Source of the DNA: Vibrio hyugaensis
GTDB taxonomy: Bacteria > Pseudomonadota > Gammaproteobacteria > Enterobacterales > Vibrionaceae
Assembly: GCF_002906655.1 (NCBI RefSeq)
Contig: NZ_CP025794.1
Span: 1,426,001 to 1,490,000 of the forward strand
Length of the DNA: 64,000 bases
Direction: 5' to 3'
Shown one piece after another: positions 20,920 to 30,126 of this stretch. A program made the translations under genes and the position numbers. The stretch's first letter is position 1. Every line of letters begins with the position of its first letter. Under the pieces are notes generated by a model. That model was not told the DNA's origin and ran no database searches. It saw only the letters and a list, made by a program, of their open reading frames with translations.

Positions 20920-22605
20920 TTAAGATTCAATCAGCAAGATGCGTGTTTCGTAAGGACGCAGAACTTGGTGATTAGAAGCAATCGCGCTGGTCGCATTCTG
21001 ATAGTTGGCAAGCAGATTCTTGGCTTTACTCATATCAAAGCGCTCAGGTAACACACACTCCACTTCTTCGCCGTAGTAGTTGTTAATACACAGCAGCGTT
21101 TGCTTGTCGTTCTGACGTGCGTAAGCAAAAATACGTTTGTGCTCTGGCAGTAGGTCCTCGTAACGACCATCAGTGATCACCGGCACCTGTTTACGCAGTT
21201 CAATCAGACGCTTGTAGAAATAGAACACTGAGTTCAAATCGGCAATCGCAGCTTCCGCATTAATCTCAGAATAGTTCTGAGCCACCTCTAGCCACGGTGT
21301 CCCTTCAGTAAAGCCCGCGTGTTTCGCGCTGTTCCATTGCATTGGCGTACGTGAATTGTCACGCGACTTCTGCGCCAAAATCGCCATCATATCGTCGTGA
21401 GATACGCCATCGCGATTGACCATGATGTCGTACATGTTCGTGCTTTCAACATCGCGATATTGGCTGATTTCGGTGTAACCTGGGTTGGTCATGCCGATCT
21501 CTTCGCCTTGATAAACGTAAGGTGTGCCTTGCATCATGTGCACTGATGCCGCAAGCATCTTGGCAGATTCAACACGGTATTGTTCGTCGTTACCTAATCG
21601 GCTCACAACACGTGGTTGGTCGTGGTTACACCAAAATAGCGCCCCCCACCCTTTGCCATTTAAGCCGGTTTGCCAATGGTTAAAGATCTGTTTCAGTTGG
21701 ATGAAATCAAACGGTGCTTTCGTCCACTTATCACCATTCGGGTAGTCGACTTTCAGGTGGTGGAAATTGAACACCATCGACAGCTCTTTGCCATCTTGGG
21801 CTGAGTATTGCTGACAATGATCTAGTGTGGTTGAAGACATTTCACCCACCGTCACGCTGCCATATTTTTGGAACACGGCTTCACTGATCTCTTGAAGGTA
21901 TTCGTGCACACGTGGACCATCTGTGTAGAAACGGCGACCATCACCAATATCGTCACTTGGGAAGTCTTGCTGCTTGGAAATCAAATTGATGACATCCAGA
22001 CGGAAGCCATCCACACCTTTCTCTGCCCAGAAGCTAATGACTTCTTTCACTTCTTCACGCACCACTGGATTTTCCCAGTTTAAGTCCGCTTGCTCTTTAG
22101 CAAAAAGGTGCAAATAGTACTGACCCGTTTTTTCATCCAACGCCCAAGCGTTACCACCAAACTTAGATTGCCAGTTGTTTGGCTCTGCCCCATCAACAGG
22201 ATCTTTCCAGATGTAGTAATCACGGTAAGGGCTGTTTTTGTCACCCAACGCTGATTGGAACCACTTGTGTTCCGTCGAAGTATGATTCACAACGATATCC
22301 ATGATGATTCGAATACCCAATTGATGAGCCTCTGCCAACAGGGTATCGAAATCTTGCATGGTGCCGAAATCAGGGTTGATCGCGTAGTAGTCGGAAATGT
22401 CATACCCGTTGTCGATCATTGGTGATTGATAAACCGGCGTCAGCCAAATCGCATCCACACCAAGGTGTTTTAGATAATCCAGCTTAGAAATGATCCCTTT
22501 AATATCACCCGTGCCTTTACTTCCACTGTCACAAAAGCTTTTTGGGTAAATTTGGTAGATGGTTGCGGTTTTCCACCAGCTCTCATCATGCTTGGTCATT
22601 GCCAT
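20920..22605 (-). CDS. treC: Alpha,alpha-phosphotrehalase (trehalose-6-phosphate hydrolase)
   Basis: GH13 enzyme that splits trehalose-6-phosphate, the product of TreB uptake, into glucose and glucose-6-phosphate. Motifs: IVVNHTSTEH, the nucleophile Asp in GFRLDVINLI, acid/base Glu in TVGEMSST, and CNHDQPRVVSRLG. The N-terminal WWKTATIYQIYPKSFCDS block is typical. I use the ATG at 22605; a GTG at 22614 and an ATG at 22599 are alternatives. About 561 aa. It follows treB by 93 nt with a small hairpin between. Confidence 0.95.
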   Translation of the reverse strand: MAMTKHDESWWKTATIYQIYPKSFCDSGSKGTGDIKGIISKLDYLKHLGVDAIWLTPVYQSPMIDNGYDISDYYAINPDFGTMQDFDTLLAEAHQLGIRIIMDIVVNHTSTEHKWFQSALGDKNSPYRDYYIWKDPVDGAEPNNWQSKFGGNAWALDEKTGQYYLHLFAKEQADLNWENPVVREEVKEVISFWAEKGVDGFRLDVINLISKQQDFPSDDIGDGRRFYTDGPRVHEYLQEISEAVFQKYGSVTVGEMSSTTLDHCQQYSAQDGKELSMVFNFHHLKVDYPNGDKWTKAPFDFIQLKQIFNHWQTGLNGKGWGALFWCNHDQPRVVSRLGNDEQYRVESAKMLAASVHMMQGTPYVYQGEEIGMTNPGYTEISQYRDVESTNMYDIMVNRDGVSHDDMMAILAQKSRDNSRTPMQWNSAKHAGFTEGTPWLEVAQNYSEINAEAAIADLNSVFYFYKRLIELRKQVPVITDGRYEDLLPEHKRIFAYARQNDKQTLLCINNYYGEEVECVLPERFDMSKAKNLLANYQNATSAIASNHQVLRPYETRILLIES

Positions 22606-22667
22606 TTCTAACACTCACTTACCATTAAAAGGAAACTTAAAAATCTTTAAAAAATTGAGGAGATAAA

Positions 22668-22691
22668 CGAGGCAGTCAAATCGCTGCCTCG
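22668..22691 (-). other. Hairpin between treB and treC
   Basis: Perfect 8-bp stem CGAGGCAG / CTGCCTCG with an 8-nt loop and no U-run, just behind the treB stop. Likely protects the treB 3' end or tunes treC expression; this is inference. Confidence 0.45.
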
Positions 22692-22698
22692 GTTTGGA

Positions 22699-24123
22699 TT
22701 ACGCGTTAGCGGTTTCTAACTCGCCTTTCATTTGCGCACGCTTATACAACACAAGCGTCAGTGCTACTGGGACCACAATTGCTACCAACATCGCCAGAGC
22801 AAATACGCCCCAGAACTGTGGTTGGATAGATAAGATGCCCGGCAAACCACCCACACCGATACCATTCGCCATCACACCTGCGCTGCCACAGATAGCAGCT
22901 GCAATCGCACTGCCGATCATCGCGCTCAGCATTGGGAACTTGTATTTTAAGTTGATGCCGTACATTGCAGGTTCTGTTACGCCAAGATAAGCAGAGATAG
23001 CCGCAGGCACTGAGATATCACGCTCGCCGTGTTTTTTACTGATGATAATGATGCCGACTACCGCTGAAGCTTGAGCAATGTTTGATAGTGCAATCAATGG
23101 CCAGATTGGCGTACCGCCTAGCTCTTGCATCAGTTGAAGGTCAACCGCGTTGGTGGTGTGGTGAATACCGGTAATTACCAATGGCGCGTATAGGAAGCCG
23201 AAGATGGTTGAACCAATCATCGCGAAGTCACCCGTCATGGCTGCTTTTGCTGCGAAAGCAACGCCGTCACCCAACATACGACCAAATGGACCAATAATAG
23301 AATGCGCAAGAATCACAGATACGATGATAGAGACAAACGGCACCACAACGAGGTAAAGATATGAAGGAATGATTCGCTTTAAATTGGTTTCTATGAATGC
23401 CAAGGCGACACCCGCTAACATGGCCGGAATCACTTGCGCTTGATACCCCACTTTCTCGATGGCGAATAAGCCAAAGTCCCACACTTCTGGCACTTGCTTA
23501 CCAATCAGATAGGCGTTCATTAACTGTGGCGAAACCAGTGTCACACCCAATGTAATCCCCAAAATCGGAGTACCGCCGAGTTTTTTGACTGTTGACCAAC
23601 ACACGCCAACCGGTAAGAAGAAGAAAATCGCCTCACCAATTAGCCATAAGAAAGAGTGTACCGTTGCCCAAAACTGGCTGATTTCCGTTAGCGTTTGACC
23701 ATCAAACATCTTGATGTCGCCAATCACGTTACGGAAGCCAAGAATCAGACCACCAGTGATGATCGCCGGTAACAATGGCACAAAGATTTCTGCAAGGTGA
23801 GAAATACCACGCTCAACAATGTTCATGTTTTGACGAGCTGCGTTTTTTGATTCGTCTTTGCTCGCTTCACTTTTACCCGTCAGCTCGATCAGTACTTTGT
23901 AAACCTCATCAACTTCAGTACCAATCACCACTTGGAACTGACCTGCGTTAGTAAAGCAGCCTTTTACCATAGGTAATGCGTCTAATTGTTCAATATCGGC
24001 TTTGTCAGTGTCATTCAACACGAAACGCAAGCGAGTTAAACAGTGGCTTACACTGGCAATATTGTCCGATCCCCCGACCAGTTCAATAAGACGCTGTACA
24101 TCTTGACGCGCAATCTTACTCAT
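22699..24123 (-). CDS. treB: PTS trehalose transporter EIIBC
   Basis: Imports trehalose with phosphorylation to trehalose-6-phosphate. The N-terminal EIIB domain carries the phospho-cysteine in SVSHCLTRLRF (Cys28 with my start); the EIIC domain from about residue 105 has eight or so membrane segments. There is no EIIA domain, so it must borrow a glucose-type EIIA (Crr) encoded elsewhere. The ATG at 24123 is preferred because GGGTGG lies eight bases upstream; GTG at 24135 would add four residues. Two TreR-like operators flank its promoter. Confidence 0.95.
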   Translation of the reverse strand: MSKIARQDVQRLIELVGGSDNIASVSHCLTRLRFVLNDTDKADIEQLDALPMVKGCFTNAGQFQVVIGTEVDEVYKVLIELTGKSEASKDESKNAARQNMNIVERGISHLAEIFVPLLPAIITGGLILGFRNVIGDIKMFDGQTLTEISQFWATVHSFLWLIGEAIFFFLPVGVCWSTVKKLGGTPILGITLGVTLVSPQLMNAYLIGKQVPEVWDFGLFAIEKVGYQAQVIPAMLAGVALAFIETNLKRIIPSYLYLVVVPFVSIIVSVILAHSIIGPFGRMLGDGVAFAAKAAMTGDFAMIGSTIFGFLYAPLVITGIHHTTNAVDLQLMQELGGTPIWPLIALSNIAQASAVVGIIIISKKHGERDISVPAAISAYLGVTEPAMYGINLKYKFPMLSAMIGSAIAAAICGSAGVMANGIGVGGLPGILSIQPQFWGVFALAMLVAIVVPVALTLVLYKRAQMKGELETANA

Positions 24124-24174
24124 AACTTTGTCCACCCTGTATTGGATACATTCAATTCATCATTTTATTCTTAT

Positions 24175-24192
24175 AATGGGAACATTCCCATT
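24175..24192 (-). promoter_or_regulatory. TreR-type operator 1 (proximal)
   Basis: AATGGGAACATTCCCATT: perfect 8-bp inverted arms around a 2-bp centre. It would cover about +4 to +21 of the predicted treB transcript. The GGGAAC..TCCC core resembles the known TreR operator; assignment to TreR rests on that and on the adjacent treR gene. Confidence 0.8.
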
Positions 24193-24201
24193 TGATGATT
24201 T

Positions 24202-24230
24202 TTATATTGCCACTCCGCATTCAAAAACAA
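24202..24230 (-). promoter_or_regulatory. Predicted treB promoter
   Basis: On the minus strand TTGTTT and ATATAA (24207-24202) are separated by 17 bp. Predicted transcription start is near 24195. The promoter lies exactly between the two palindromic operators. Confidence 0.55.
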
Positions 24231-24248
24231 AATGGGAACAGTCCCATT
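24231..24248 (-). promoter_or_regulatory. TreR-type operator 2 (distal)
   Basis: AATGGGAACAGTCCCATT: same arms as operator 1 with one mismatch. Its centre is 56 bp from that of operator 1, near -44 relative to the predicted start, abutting the -35 element. Confidence 0.78.
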
Positions 24249-24249
24249 A

Positions 24250-24268
24250 ATTGAGAGCGATCACAGTA
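24250..24268 (-). promoter_or_regulatory. Possible CRP site upstream of treB
   Basis: Minus strand reads TGTGATCGCTCTCA: a perfect TGTGA half-site, six-base spacer, then TCA of the second half. Its centre is near -63, a class I position for CRP. The second half-site is imperfect, so confidence is moderate. Confidence 0.5.
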
Positions 24269-24301
24269 TAATTTTAGAGCAAACCATCGAAAGGAGGATT
24301 A

Positions 24302-25246
24302 TTAACGAACTGGTTGCTGGGTAAAGTGCACCACAGACTCATCACCATTTAATTGATTAATCAGCATGTTAGCGGCCTTTTCACCTGCGAGAGAGTAACC
24401 GGGGTCCACACTGAAAACATTTGGAAAAAGGAAGGAAAGTAGCTCATTGCCACCCACACCAGTAACCACGACATCTTCACGCCCTCTTTCTTGCAGGCGC
24501 TTAATCACCCCAAGAGCAATGGTATCACTGGCACAAACGATGGCTTGCGTGTCGGATTGAAGGACTTGATCCACCAGATGATAAGCACTTTCATGGCTAA
24601 GCTTGCCGGTTTGAAAACAAGGTTCGATGCGCTTTTTCTCACACCAAGATTGGTAAGTCTTCAGGCGAGCAAGCCCCGTCGTACGGTCTTCTGGATCAAC
24701 GCCGATATAAGCAATGCGAGAAAGAGATTGTTGCTCTAGGTGTGACAACGCCATCTCAATAACGCCTTGGTTATCGTAATTAATAGAAGAGACGAGCTTG
24801 GTATCCATCGCGATCACGACAATGCGATTGCCCCACTCCGCTAACGCTTGCTCATCGCACCCAGTAAAACCAAACACGATAACACCATCGACATTACGGC
24901 GTTTAAGTACGTTTAAATGTTCGTTGGTCTTTGCACGATCGAACTGACTTTCCATGATCACCACATCGTACCCTGCTGAATACAAAGCATTGAGCATAGT
25001 GCCGACGGCACGGTTTTCTGAAGGGGAATCCAAACGAGATATAATCACCCCGATCACTTTCTGGCTGCCCCCACGCATAGACTGTGCAGACTTAGAAGGT
25101 ACATAACCAGATTCACGAATGATTCTTTCTACCTTCTCTCGCGTTTGCGGTTTCACCTTAGGATCATTGGTTAACACACGGCTTATTGTCGATTTACCAA
25201 CACCTGCCAATTTCGCGATATCAAGAATAGTGAGTTTTTTGCTCAT
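24302..25246 (-). CDS. treR: Trehalose operon repressor TreR (LacI family)
   Basis: DNA-binding repressor; in E. coli TreR responds to trehalose-6-phosphate. The LacI helix-turn-helix is at residues 3-27 (LTILDIAKLAGVGKSTISRVL) with the hinge helix following; a periplasmic-binding-protein-like effector domain starts near residue 60 (KVIGVIISRLDSPSENRAVG). 314 aa equals the E. coli length class. It lies upstream of treB on the same strand with 178 nt between, which hold the two operators. Confidence 0.93.
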   Translation of the reverse strand: MSKKLTILDIAKLAGVGKSTISRVLTNDPKVKPQTREKVERIIRESGYVPSKSAQSMRGGSQKVIGVIISRLDSPSENRAVGTMLNALYSAGYDVVIMESQFDRAKTNEHLNVLKRRNVDGVIVFGFTGCDEQALAEWGNRIVVIAMDTKLVSSINYDNQGVIEMALSHLEQQSLSRIAYIGVDPEDRTTGLARLKTYQSWCEKKRIEPCFQTGKLSHESAYHLVDQVLQSDTQAIVCASDTIALGVIKRLQERGREDVVVTGVGGNELLSFLFPNVFSVDPGYSLAGEKAANMLINQLNGDESVVHFTQQPVR

Positions 25247-25269
25247 AAGTGATCAAACTAAAAGTTGGA

Positions 25270-25301
25270 TTTAAATAAAAGGGAAGCAGCGGCTTCCCTT
25301 A
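25270..25301 (-). terminator. Terminator of gmhB
   Basis: Read on the minus strand: AAGGGAAGC / GCTTCCCTT around a CGCT loop, followed by TTTATTTAAA. It lies 21 nt after the gmhB stop. As treR starts just beyond on the same strand, it separates the two units. Confidence 0.8.
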
Positions 25302-25320
25302 TCTCAATCAGTAATGAAGA

Positions 25321-25872
25321 TTACTTGTTTAGGTATGCAGGAACGTCTGCAATGCTGTCGAGAACAACCGTAGCAATCGCTTCGCCTTGTTCGGTAACTG
25401 GTTTACCAGTGCGAACCAAAATCTTAGTGCCAACACCAGCCGCTTCAGCCGCCATCAAGTCTTCGGCTTTATCACCAATCATCACTGACTTAGCCATGTC
25501 GATTTTCAAAAAATCACGAGCAGAGATGAACATGCCTGGTTTTGGCTTACGACAATCACAATCTTGTTTGTATTCGCCGATACCGTGTTCCGGATGGTGA
25601 GGACAGTAATAGATGCCATCAAACTCAACACCGTTGTCGGAAAAGTTCCAGTCCATCCATTGAGTCAAAGAAATGAAACGATCTTCGCTGAATTTACCAC
25701 GTGCAATGCCTGATTGATTGGTCACAAGCACCAACAGGTAGCCTTTATCTTTCAGCGCTTTCGTCGCTTCAAAGACACCGTCAATGTACTCAAAATCATG
25801 TTCGTCATGAACGTAGCCATGGTCAACGTTGATCACGCCGTCACGATCGATAAAAACAGCAGGTTTTGCCAA
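25321..25872 (-). CDS. gmhB: D-glycero-beta-D-manno-heptose 1,7-bisphosphate 7-phosphatase
   Basis: HAD-family phosphatase in ADP-heptose synthesis for the LPS inner core. HAD motif [10 protein letters not shown] has the nucleophile Asp9 and Asp11; motif II is LVTNQSG. The zinc-binding insert CPHHPEHG...CDCRKP is complete, which marks GmhB rather than histidinol phosphatase. 183 aa. It faces away from metNIQ; E. coli also has gmhB (yaeD) next to metNIQ. Confidence 0.94.
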   Translation of the reverse strand: MAKPAVFIDRDGVINVDHGYVHDEHDFEYIDGVFEATKALKDKGYLLVLVTNQSGIARGKFSEDRFISLTQWMDWNFSDNGVEFDGIYYCPHHPEHGIGEYKQDCDCRKPKPGMFISARDFLKIDMAKSVMIGDKAEDLMAAEAAGVGTKILVRTGKPVTEQGEAIATVVLDSIADVPAYLNK

Positions 25873-26070
25873 AACGTATTTCTCTATTTACTCGGTTTCA
25901 TCAGATTATTACATACCTTATAAGCACTCACACTATCTAATTGGTATGAGGAAGTGACAAAACAGTTGATTTGTCACCCGAGAATCGGTAAATCTTGAAT
26001 ATCCCTCTTTTATATCCCGTTCCGCCGAACATCTTCTTGCTTTATTTCCTAACAAAATATCCATAATTTT

Positions 26071-26094
26071 AGACGTCTAGACGTAAAAATATCT
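26071..26094 (+). promoter_or_regulatory. Tandem MetJ boxes of metNIQ
   Basis: Three consecutive 8-mers: AGACGTCT (perfect met box), AGACGTAA (6/8) and AAATATCT (5/8). MetJ binds tandem met boxes cooperatively with SAM as corepressor, and metNIQ is a MetJ target in E. coli. The array ends next to the predicted -35. Confidence 0.82.
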
Positions 26095-26095
26095 A

Positions 26096-26124
26096 TTGAC
26101 TTACTACTGCTTAACCCATAGCAT
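26096..26124 (+). promoter_or_regulatory. Predicted metN promoter
   Basis: TTGACT (26096-26101), 17-bp spacer, TAGCAT (26119-26124). The -35 is good and the -10 weak. It lies directly downstream of the MetJ boxes, so bound repressor would block RNA polymerase. Confidence 0.5.
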
Positions 26125-26159
26125 CAACTGAGAATTGAGATAGAGTTCAAAATTTACTC

Positions 26160-26182
26160 CTGTTAAAAGCCGTTTTTAACAG
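26160..26182 (+). other. Leader hairpin of metN mRNA
   Basis: 9-bp perfect stem CTGTTAAAA / TTTTAACAG with a GCCGT loop, 34 nt before the metN ATG. It is not followed by a U-run and does not look like a SAM riboswitch. Probably a 5'-UTR stability element (inference). Confidence 0.4.
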
Positions 26183-26215
26183 CGAAGTTCCCAGTATCTC
26201 TGTGCAGGTTGAAAC

Positions 26216-27250
26216 ATGATAGAAATTAAAAACGTCAATAAAGTGTTCTACCAAGGCAGTAAGGAAATTCTTGCCCTTAAGGACATTAACTTAAATATCG
26301 CGAAGGGCACCATCTTTGGTGTAATCGGCTCATCAGGTGCGGGTAAAAGTACTCTGATCCGTTGCGTGAATATGCTGGAAGCCCCAACATCAGGCTCCAT
26401 CATTGTTGATGGCGTAGACCTGACCAAACTCAACAAGAAACAACTGGGAGAAACCCGCCGCAACATCGGGATGATCTTCCAACACTTTAACCTGCTATCG
26501 TCTCGCACCGTTTTTGATAATGTCGCACTCCCTCTTGAGCTAGCAGGCAAAGACAAATCGCAAATCACAACAAAAGTGACTGAGTTGCTTAAACTTGTTG
26601 GCCTTTCTGACAAGCACGAAAGCTACCCAGCAAACCTAAGTGGCGGTCAAAAGCAGCGTGTGGCGATTGCACGTGCTCTGTCTTCTGATCCAAGTGTTTT
26701 GTTGTGTGACGAAGCGACCAGCGCACTCGACCCTGCAACGACGCAGTCAATCCTAGAACTTCTAAAAGAAATCAACCGCAAACTGGATATCACGATTCTG
26801 CTTATCACTCACGAAATGGAAGTGGTTAAGAGCATCTGTCACGAAGTGGCGATCATTGGTGATGGTGAACTTGTGGAAAAAGGCACCGTGGGTGAAATCT
26901 TCGCTCATCCGAAGACAGCTCTAGCACACGAGTTCATTCGCTCTACTTTGGATCTTTCTATTCCAGAAGATTACCAAGCTCGCTTACAAACTACGCGCGT
27001 AGAAAACAGCTACCCGTTGGTTCGCCTAGAATTTACTGGTGCAACCGTGGATGCCCCTCTGATGACGCAAATAGCTCGTAAGTACAACATCGACGTGAGC
27101 ATCCTAAGTTCCGATCTGGACTACGCTGGCGGCGTGAAGTTCGGCATGATGGTCGCAGAACTGTTTGGTAGCGAAGAAGATGATAACGCAGCAATTGAAT
27201 TCCTGCGTGAGCACAACGTGAAAGTAGAGGTACTTGGCTATGTCCTTTAA
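26216..27250 (+). CDS. metN: Methionine ABC transporter ATP-binding protein
   Basis: ATPase of the high-affinity D/L-methionine importer MetNIQ. Walker [10 protein letters not shown] is at residues 38-46, Q-loop MIFQHFN, signature LSGGQKQR, Walker [14 protein letters not shown] and H-loop LITHEME are all intact. The C-terminal NIL domain (about 265-344) senses methionine and mediates trans-inhibition. 344 aa. metI begins inside its last codons. Confidence 0.97.
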   Translation: MIEIKNVNKVFYQGSKEILALKDINLNIAKGTIFGVIGSSGAGKSTLIRCVNMLEAPTSGSIIVDGVDLTKLNKKQLGETRRNIGMIFQHFNLLSSRTVFDNVALPLELAGKDKSQITTKVTELLKLVGLSDKHESYPANLSGGQKQRVAIARALSSDPSVLLCDEATSALDPATTQSILELLKEINRKLDITILLITHEMEVVKSICHEVAIIGDGELVEKGTVGEIFAHPKTALAHEFIRSTLDLSIPEDYQARLQTTRVENSYPLVRLEFTGATVDAPLMTQIARKYNIDVSILSSDLDYAGGVKFGMMVAELFGSEEDDNAAIEFLREHNVKVEVLGYVL

Positions 27251-27917
27251 TACGATTTCTGAATGGCTGAGCTTAAACAGCAACCTACTTTTGGGCGCAA
27301 CGTGGGAAACCTTTTACATGGTGGCAGTTGCTGGCATCGTTGGTTTCGCGGTTGGCATCCCTCTTGGTGTGATTCTGCACACCACTAAAAAAGGTGGCTT
27401 GCTTGAAAACACCAAGCTAAATGGCGTTCTTGGTGCGATAGTCAACATTGGCCGTTCAGTGCCTTTCCTAGTATTGATGGTTGCGATTATTCCAGTAACC
27501 AAGCTGCTTGTCGGTACGTTTATTGGTACAACGGCAGCGATTGTTCCACTCACTATTGGTGCAATCCCATTTGTGGCACGTCTGATCGAGGGTGCTTTAC
27601 TGGAAGTGCCGACAGGCCTAGTGGAAGCAGCTCAGTCTATGGGCGCAACCCCAACTCAAATCATCACAAAAGTTCTGCTTCCTGAAGCAATGCCGACTAT
27701 TGTTAACTCAGTGACCATTACCCTAGTAACACTAGTAAGCTATTCAGCAATGGCGGGGACGGTAGGCGGCGGCGGTCTTGGTGACGTAGCCATCCGTTAT
27801 GGCTTCCACCGTTATGATGTCGTTATCATGGCCGTGACTGTCGTGATGCTGATTGTGCTAGTACAAATTATTCAGTCTATCGGTGATGCAATCGTACGCC
27901 GTGTAGACCACAGATAA
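27240..27917 (+). CDS. metI: Methionine ABC transporter permease
   Basis: Five-helix permease of the MetI family; the EAA coupling loop reads [26 protein letters not shown]. The ATG at 27240 overlaps the metN 3' end by 11 nt and is preferred over a TTG at 27234. 225 aa, near the E. coli 217. Middle gene of metNIQ. Confidence 0.95.
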   Translation: MSFNTISEWLSLNSNLLLGATWETFYMVAVAGIVGFAVGIPLGVILHTTKKGGLLENTKLNGVLGAIVNIGRSVPFLVLMVAIIPVTKLLVGTFIGTTAAIVPLTIGAIPFVARLIEGALLEVPTGLVEAAQSMGATPTQIITKVLLPEAMPTIVNSVTITLVTLVSYSAMAGTVGGGGLGDVAIRYGFHRYDVVIMAVTVVMLIVLVQIIQSIGDAIVRRVDHR

Positions 27918-27949
27918 GAATTGAAAATACCAATTATAAGGAGATAAAG

Positions 27950-28759
27950 ATGAAATTTAGCCTTAAGAGTCTTTTGACTGTAGCCACTGCCGCTTCTGCA
28001 CTTGTTCTAGCAGGTTGTGGTGATAAAGAAGTTGACGCAAACAAAGTAAAAGTTGGCGTAATGGCGGGTGCAGAGGCTCAAGTTGCTGAAGTAGCAGCAA
28101 AAGTTGCGAAAGAGAAATACAACTTGGATGTTGAGTTGGTGACGTTCACTGATTACGTTACACCAAACGCTGCGCTAGATGATGGCTCAATCGACGCAAA
28201 CGCGTTCCAACACAAGCCATACCTAGACCAGCAAGTAACTGACCGTGGCTACAAGCTAGTAACGGCTGGTAACTCTTTCGTATACCCAATTGCGGGTTAC
28301 TCTAAGCAAGTTAAATCGGTTGATGAGATCGAAGATGGCGCTCGTATCGCGGTACCAAACGATCCAACAAACCTTGGTCGTTCTCTTCTACTTCTTGAGC
28401 AACAAGGTCTGATCGAACTGCGTGATGGCGTTGGTCTACAAGCAACAGTACGTGACATCGTTGGTAACCCGAAAAACATCACTATCGTGGAGCTAGATGC
28501 AGCACAACTTCCACGTTCTCTTGATGACGTAGCGGTTTCTATCATCAACACGACTTACGCAAGCTCAATCGACCTAACACCTGAGCGTGACGGTATCTTC
28601 GTAGAAGACAAAGAGTCTCCATACGTAAACCTAATCGTTGCTCGTGAAGACAACGTGCAAGCAGCTAACGTACAAAACTTCGTTAAGGCATACCAAACAG
28701 ATGAAGTTTACGAAGCAGCGAAAGACATCTTCAAAGGTGGCGTAGTTAAAGGTTGGTAA
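27950..28759 (+). CDS. metQ: Methionine-binding lipoprotein MetQ
   Basis: NlpA-family substrate-binding lipoprotein delivering methionine to MetNI. Signal peptide with lipobox LVLAGC (Cys about residue 22); mature domain has the family blocks VKVGVMAGAEAQV, DYVTPNAALDDGSIDANAFQHKPYLDQ and AVPNDPTNLGRSLLLL. 269 aa. AAGGAG precedes the ATG. Last gene of the operon, closed by a strong terminator. Confidence 0.96.
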   Translation: MKFSLKSLLTVATAASALVLAGCGDKEVDANKVKVGVMAGAEAQVAEVAAKVAKEKYNLDVELVTFTDYVTPNAALDDGSIDANAFQHKPYLDQQVTDRGYKLVTAGNSFVYPIAGYSKQVKSVDEIEDGARIAVPNDPTNLGRSLLLLEQQGLIELRDGVGLQATVRDIVGNPKNITIVELDAAQLPRSLDDVAVSIINTTYASSIDLTPERDGIFVEDKESPYVNLIVAREDNVQAANVQNFVKAYQTDEVYEAAKDIFKGGVVKGW

Positions 28760-28788
28760 TCCACTCTTTCTACAACACTTGAAACTTA

Positions 28789-28818
28789 AAAAGGGCGCTC
28801 ATCGGAGCGCCCTTTTTG
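28789..28818 (+). terminator. Terminator of metNIQ
   Basis: 12-bp GC-rich stem AAAAGGGCGCTC / GAGCGCCCTTTT with an ATCG loop and trailing T. Flanking A-run means it can also act on minus-strand transcripts of the YibE/F gene. Confidence 0.92.
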
Positions 28819-28844
28819 CATCTGTTTTGATTACTGCTTTACCG

Positions 28845-30035
28845 CTAGAACATCTGAACTTCGTTTTTCTCAACGTCCTTTTGCATCTGTTCTGGCTGCG
28901 TATCCACTTGAGGATGTTTAAACACATAAGGTGCTAAAAACGCAGTAAAAGGGATAGTAAGCACAATGCCCACACTGCCCGCTAACGCATTCACCACTGC
29001 AAGTCCCACCAGCGGCATATTCATAAATTGGCTCGCTGGCATGTTAAGCCCCCACACCATCATGATGGTCGTCAATGAGCCGCCAGCAAAAGCCAAGATC
29101 AAGGTGTTAGTCATGGTTCCCATGATGTCTCGACCAATGTTCATCGATGCTCTAACCAACTGCTTTGGTTTGAGTTTCGGATCAGTTTGTTGCAGCTCCG
29201 CGTACGCCGATGCAATCGAAATCGCAACGTCCATAACAGCGCCAAGCGCAGCAACGACAATCGTCACGAACATCAACCAGCGAATGCCCATCTTCACCGA
29301 CGTTAGATAAATAACGTCTTCGCCTTTGTCGAGGTAAATGCCCGACAAGTGCGCCATTTCACCAAACCACTGCGCCATTACACCTGCGGCGATCACGCCC
29401 AATAACGTGCCGCCCATGGCACATAAACTCTTACGGTTATAGCCAGAGACGAGAATAAAGCTGACCACGATGATCACCACCATCAATAAGATGCTGACCA
29501 ACATCGGATTCCAACCCGCAAAAATACTCGGCACCAACACGCCAACGATCAATGCAGCAGTGAAATAAAGAGCAACCATTGAGTTGATGCCCTCTTTCTT
29601 GCCAAAGCTCAGCAGCAGCGCGCAAAACAGCGCAAGCATCAGGTAAATCGCGTCTGACCGTTTGTGGTTATACGCCCAATAGACGGTGCCATTTGTGGTT
29701 TCACGGATCATCATGATGAAGGTATCGCCTTCACTGACATACACGTTGTGCTGGCGACTAAGAGGATTGGTGACTTCCACCTCTAAGCCTTCGCTCTCTC
29801 CCTCAAGGATTTTTGCCATGAAGACTTGTTTGCCTGTCATTACATCTGGCACGAGCGGATCTGGCGCAACATGGTTTGAAATCGAACGTGTGACGGTCGC
29901 TTCAACAAACTCTTGTTGCTGACGAGATTTAGGACGGAAATCTTCACTCCACGAAGAAGAAAACTGAAAGATAAGCGTGGAGATAATGGTAATCAGTAGG
30001 GTGAAACCCCATCGGTTATAGATTCTTTTGATCAT
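28845..30035 (-). CDS. YibE/F family membrane protein
   Basis: Integral membrane protein of the YibE/F family; physiological role unknown. An N-terminal helix (WGFTLLITIISTLIFQF) leads to a periplasmic part of about 110 residues, then seven or so hydrophobic segments with LALFCALLLSFGKKEGI, AALGAVMDVAISIASA and NALAGSVGIVLTIPFTAFLAPYVF. The family's larger Gram-positive members are split into YibE and YibF; here a single 396-aa protein covers the region. Start at 30035 is chosen because GAAGAG lies six bases upstream; the frame is open to 30059. No obvious partner gene. Confidence 0.82.
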   Translation of the reverse strand: MIKRIYNRWGFTLLITIISTLIFQFSSSWSEDFRPKSRQQQEFVEATVTRSISNHVAPDPLVPDVMTGKQVFMAKILEGESEGLEVEVTNPLSRQHNVYVSEGDTFIMMIRETTNGTVYWAYNHKRSDAIYLMLALFCALLLSFGKKEGINSMVALYFTAALIVGVLVPSIFAGWNPMLVSILLMVVIIVVSFILVSGYNRKSLCAMGGTLLGVIAAGVMAQWFGEMAHLSGIYLDKGEDVIYLTSVKMGIRWLMFVTIVVAALGAVMDVAISIASAYAELQQTDPKLKPKQLVRASMNIGRDIMGTMTNTLILAFAGGSLTTIMMVWGLNMPASQFMNMPLVGLAVVNALAGSVGIVLTIPFTAFLAPYVFKHPQVDTQPEQMQKDVEKNEVQMF

Positions 30036-30083
30036 GAAGCACTCTTCTACATCACTCACTTAAACAGGCTTTGCCTCTGGTGA

Positions 30084-30117
30084 GTAAAATTAGGCGCGGT
30101 AAAGATTACCGCGCCTA
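30084..30117 (-). terminator. Terminator of the nucleotidase lipoprotein gene
   Basis: Perfect 12-bp stem TAGGCGCGGTAA / TTACCGCGCCTA with a 3-nt loop, followed on the minus strand by ATTTTAC. It begins 10 nt after the stop. Confidence 0.85.
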
Positions 30118-30126
30118 CATGCAGGA

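Noticed and set aside
26102..26215. Possible SAM riboswitch in the metN leader
   Set aside because: Only one simple 9-bp hairpin is present and control by MetJ boxes explains the region.
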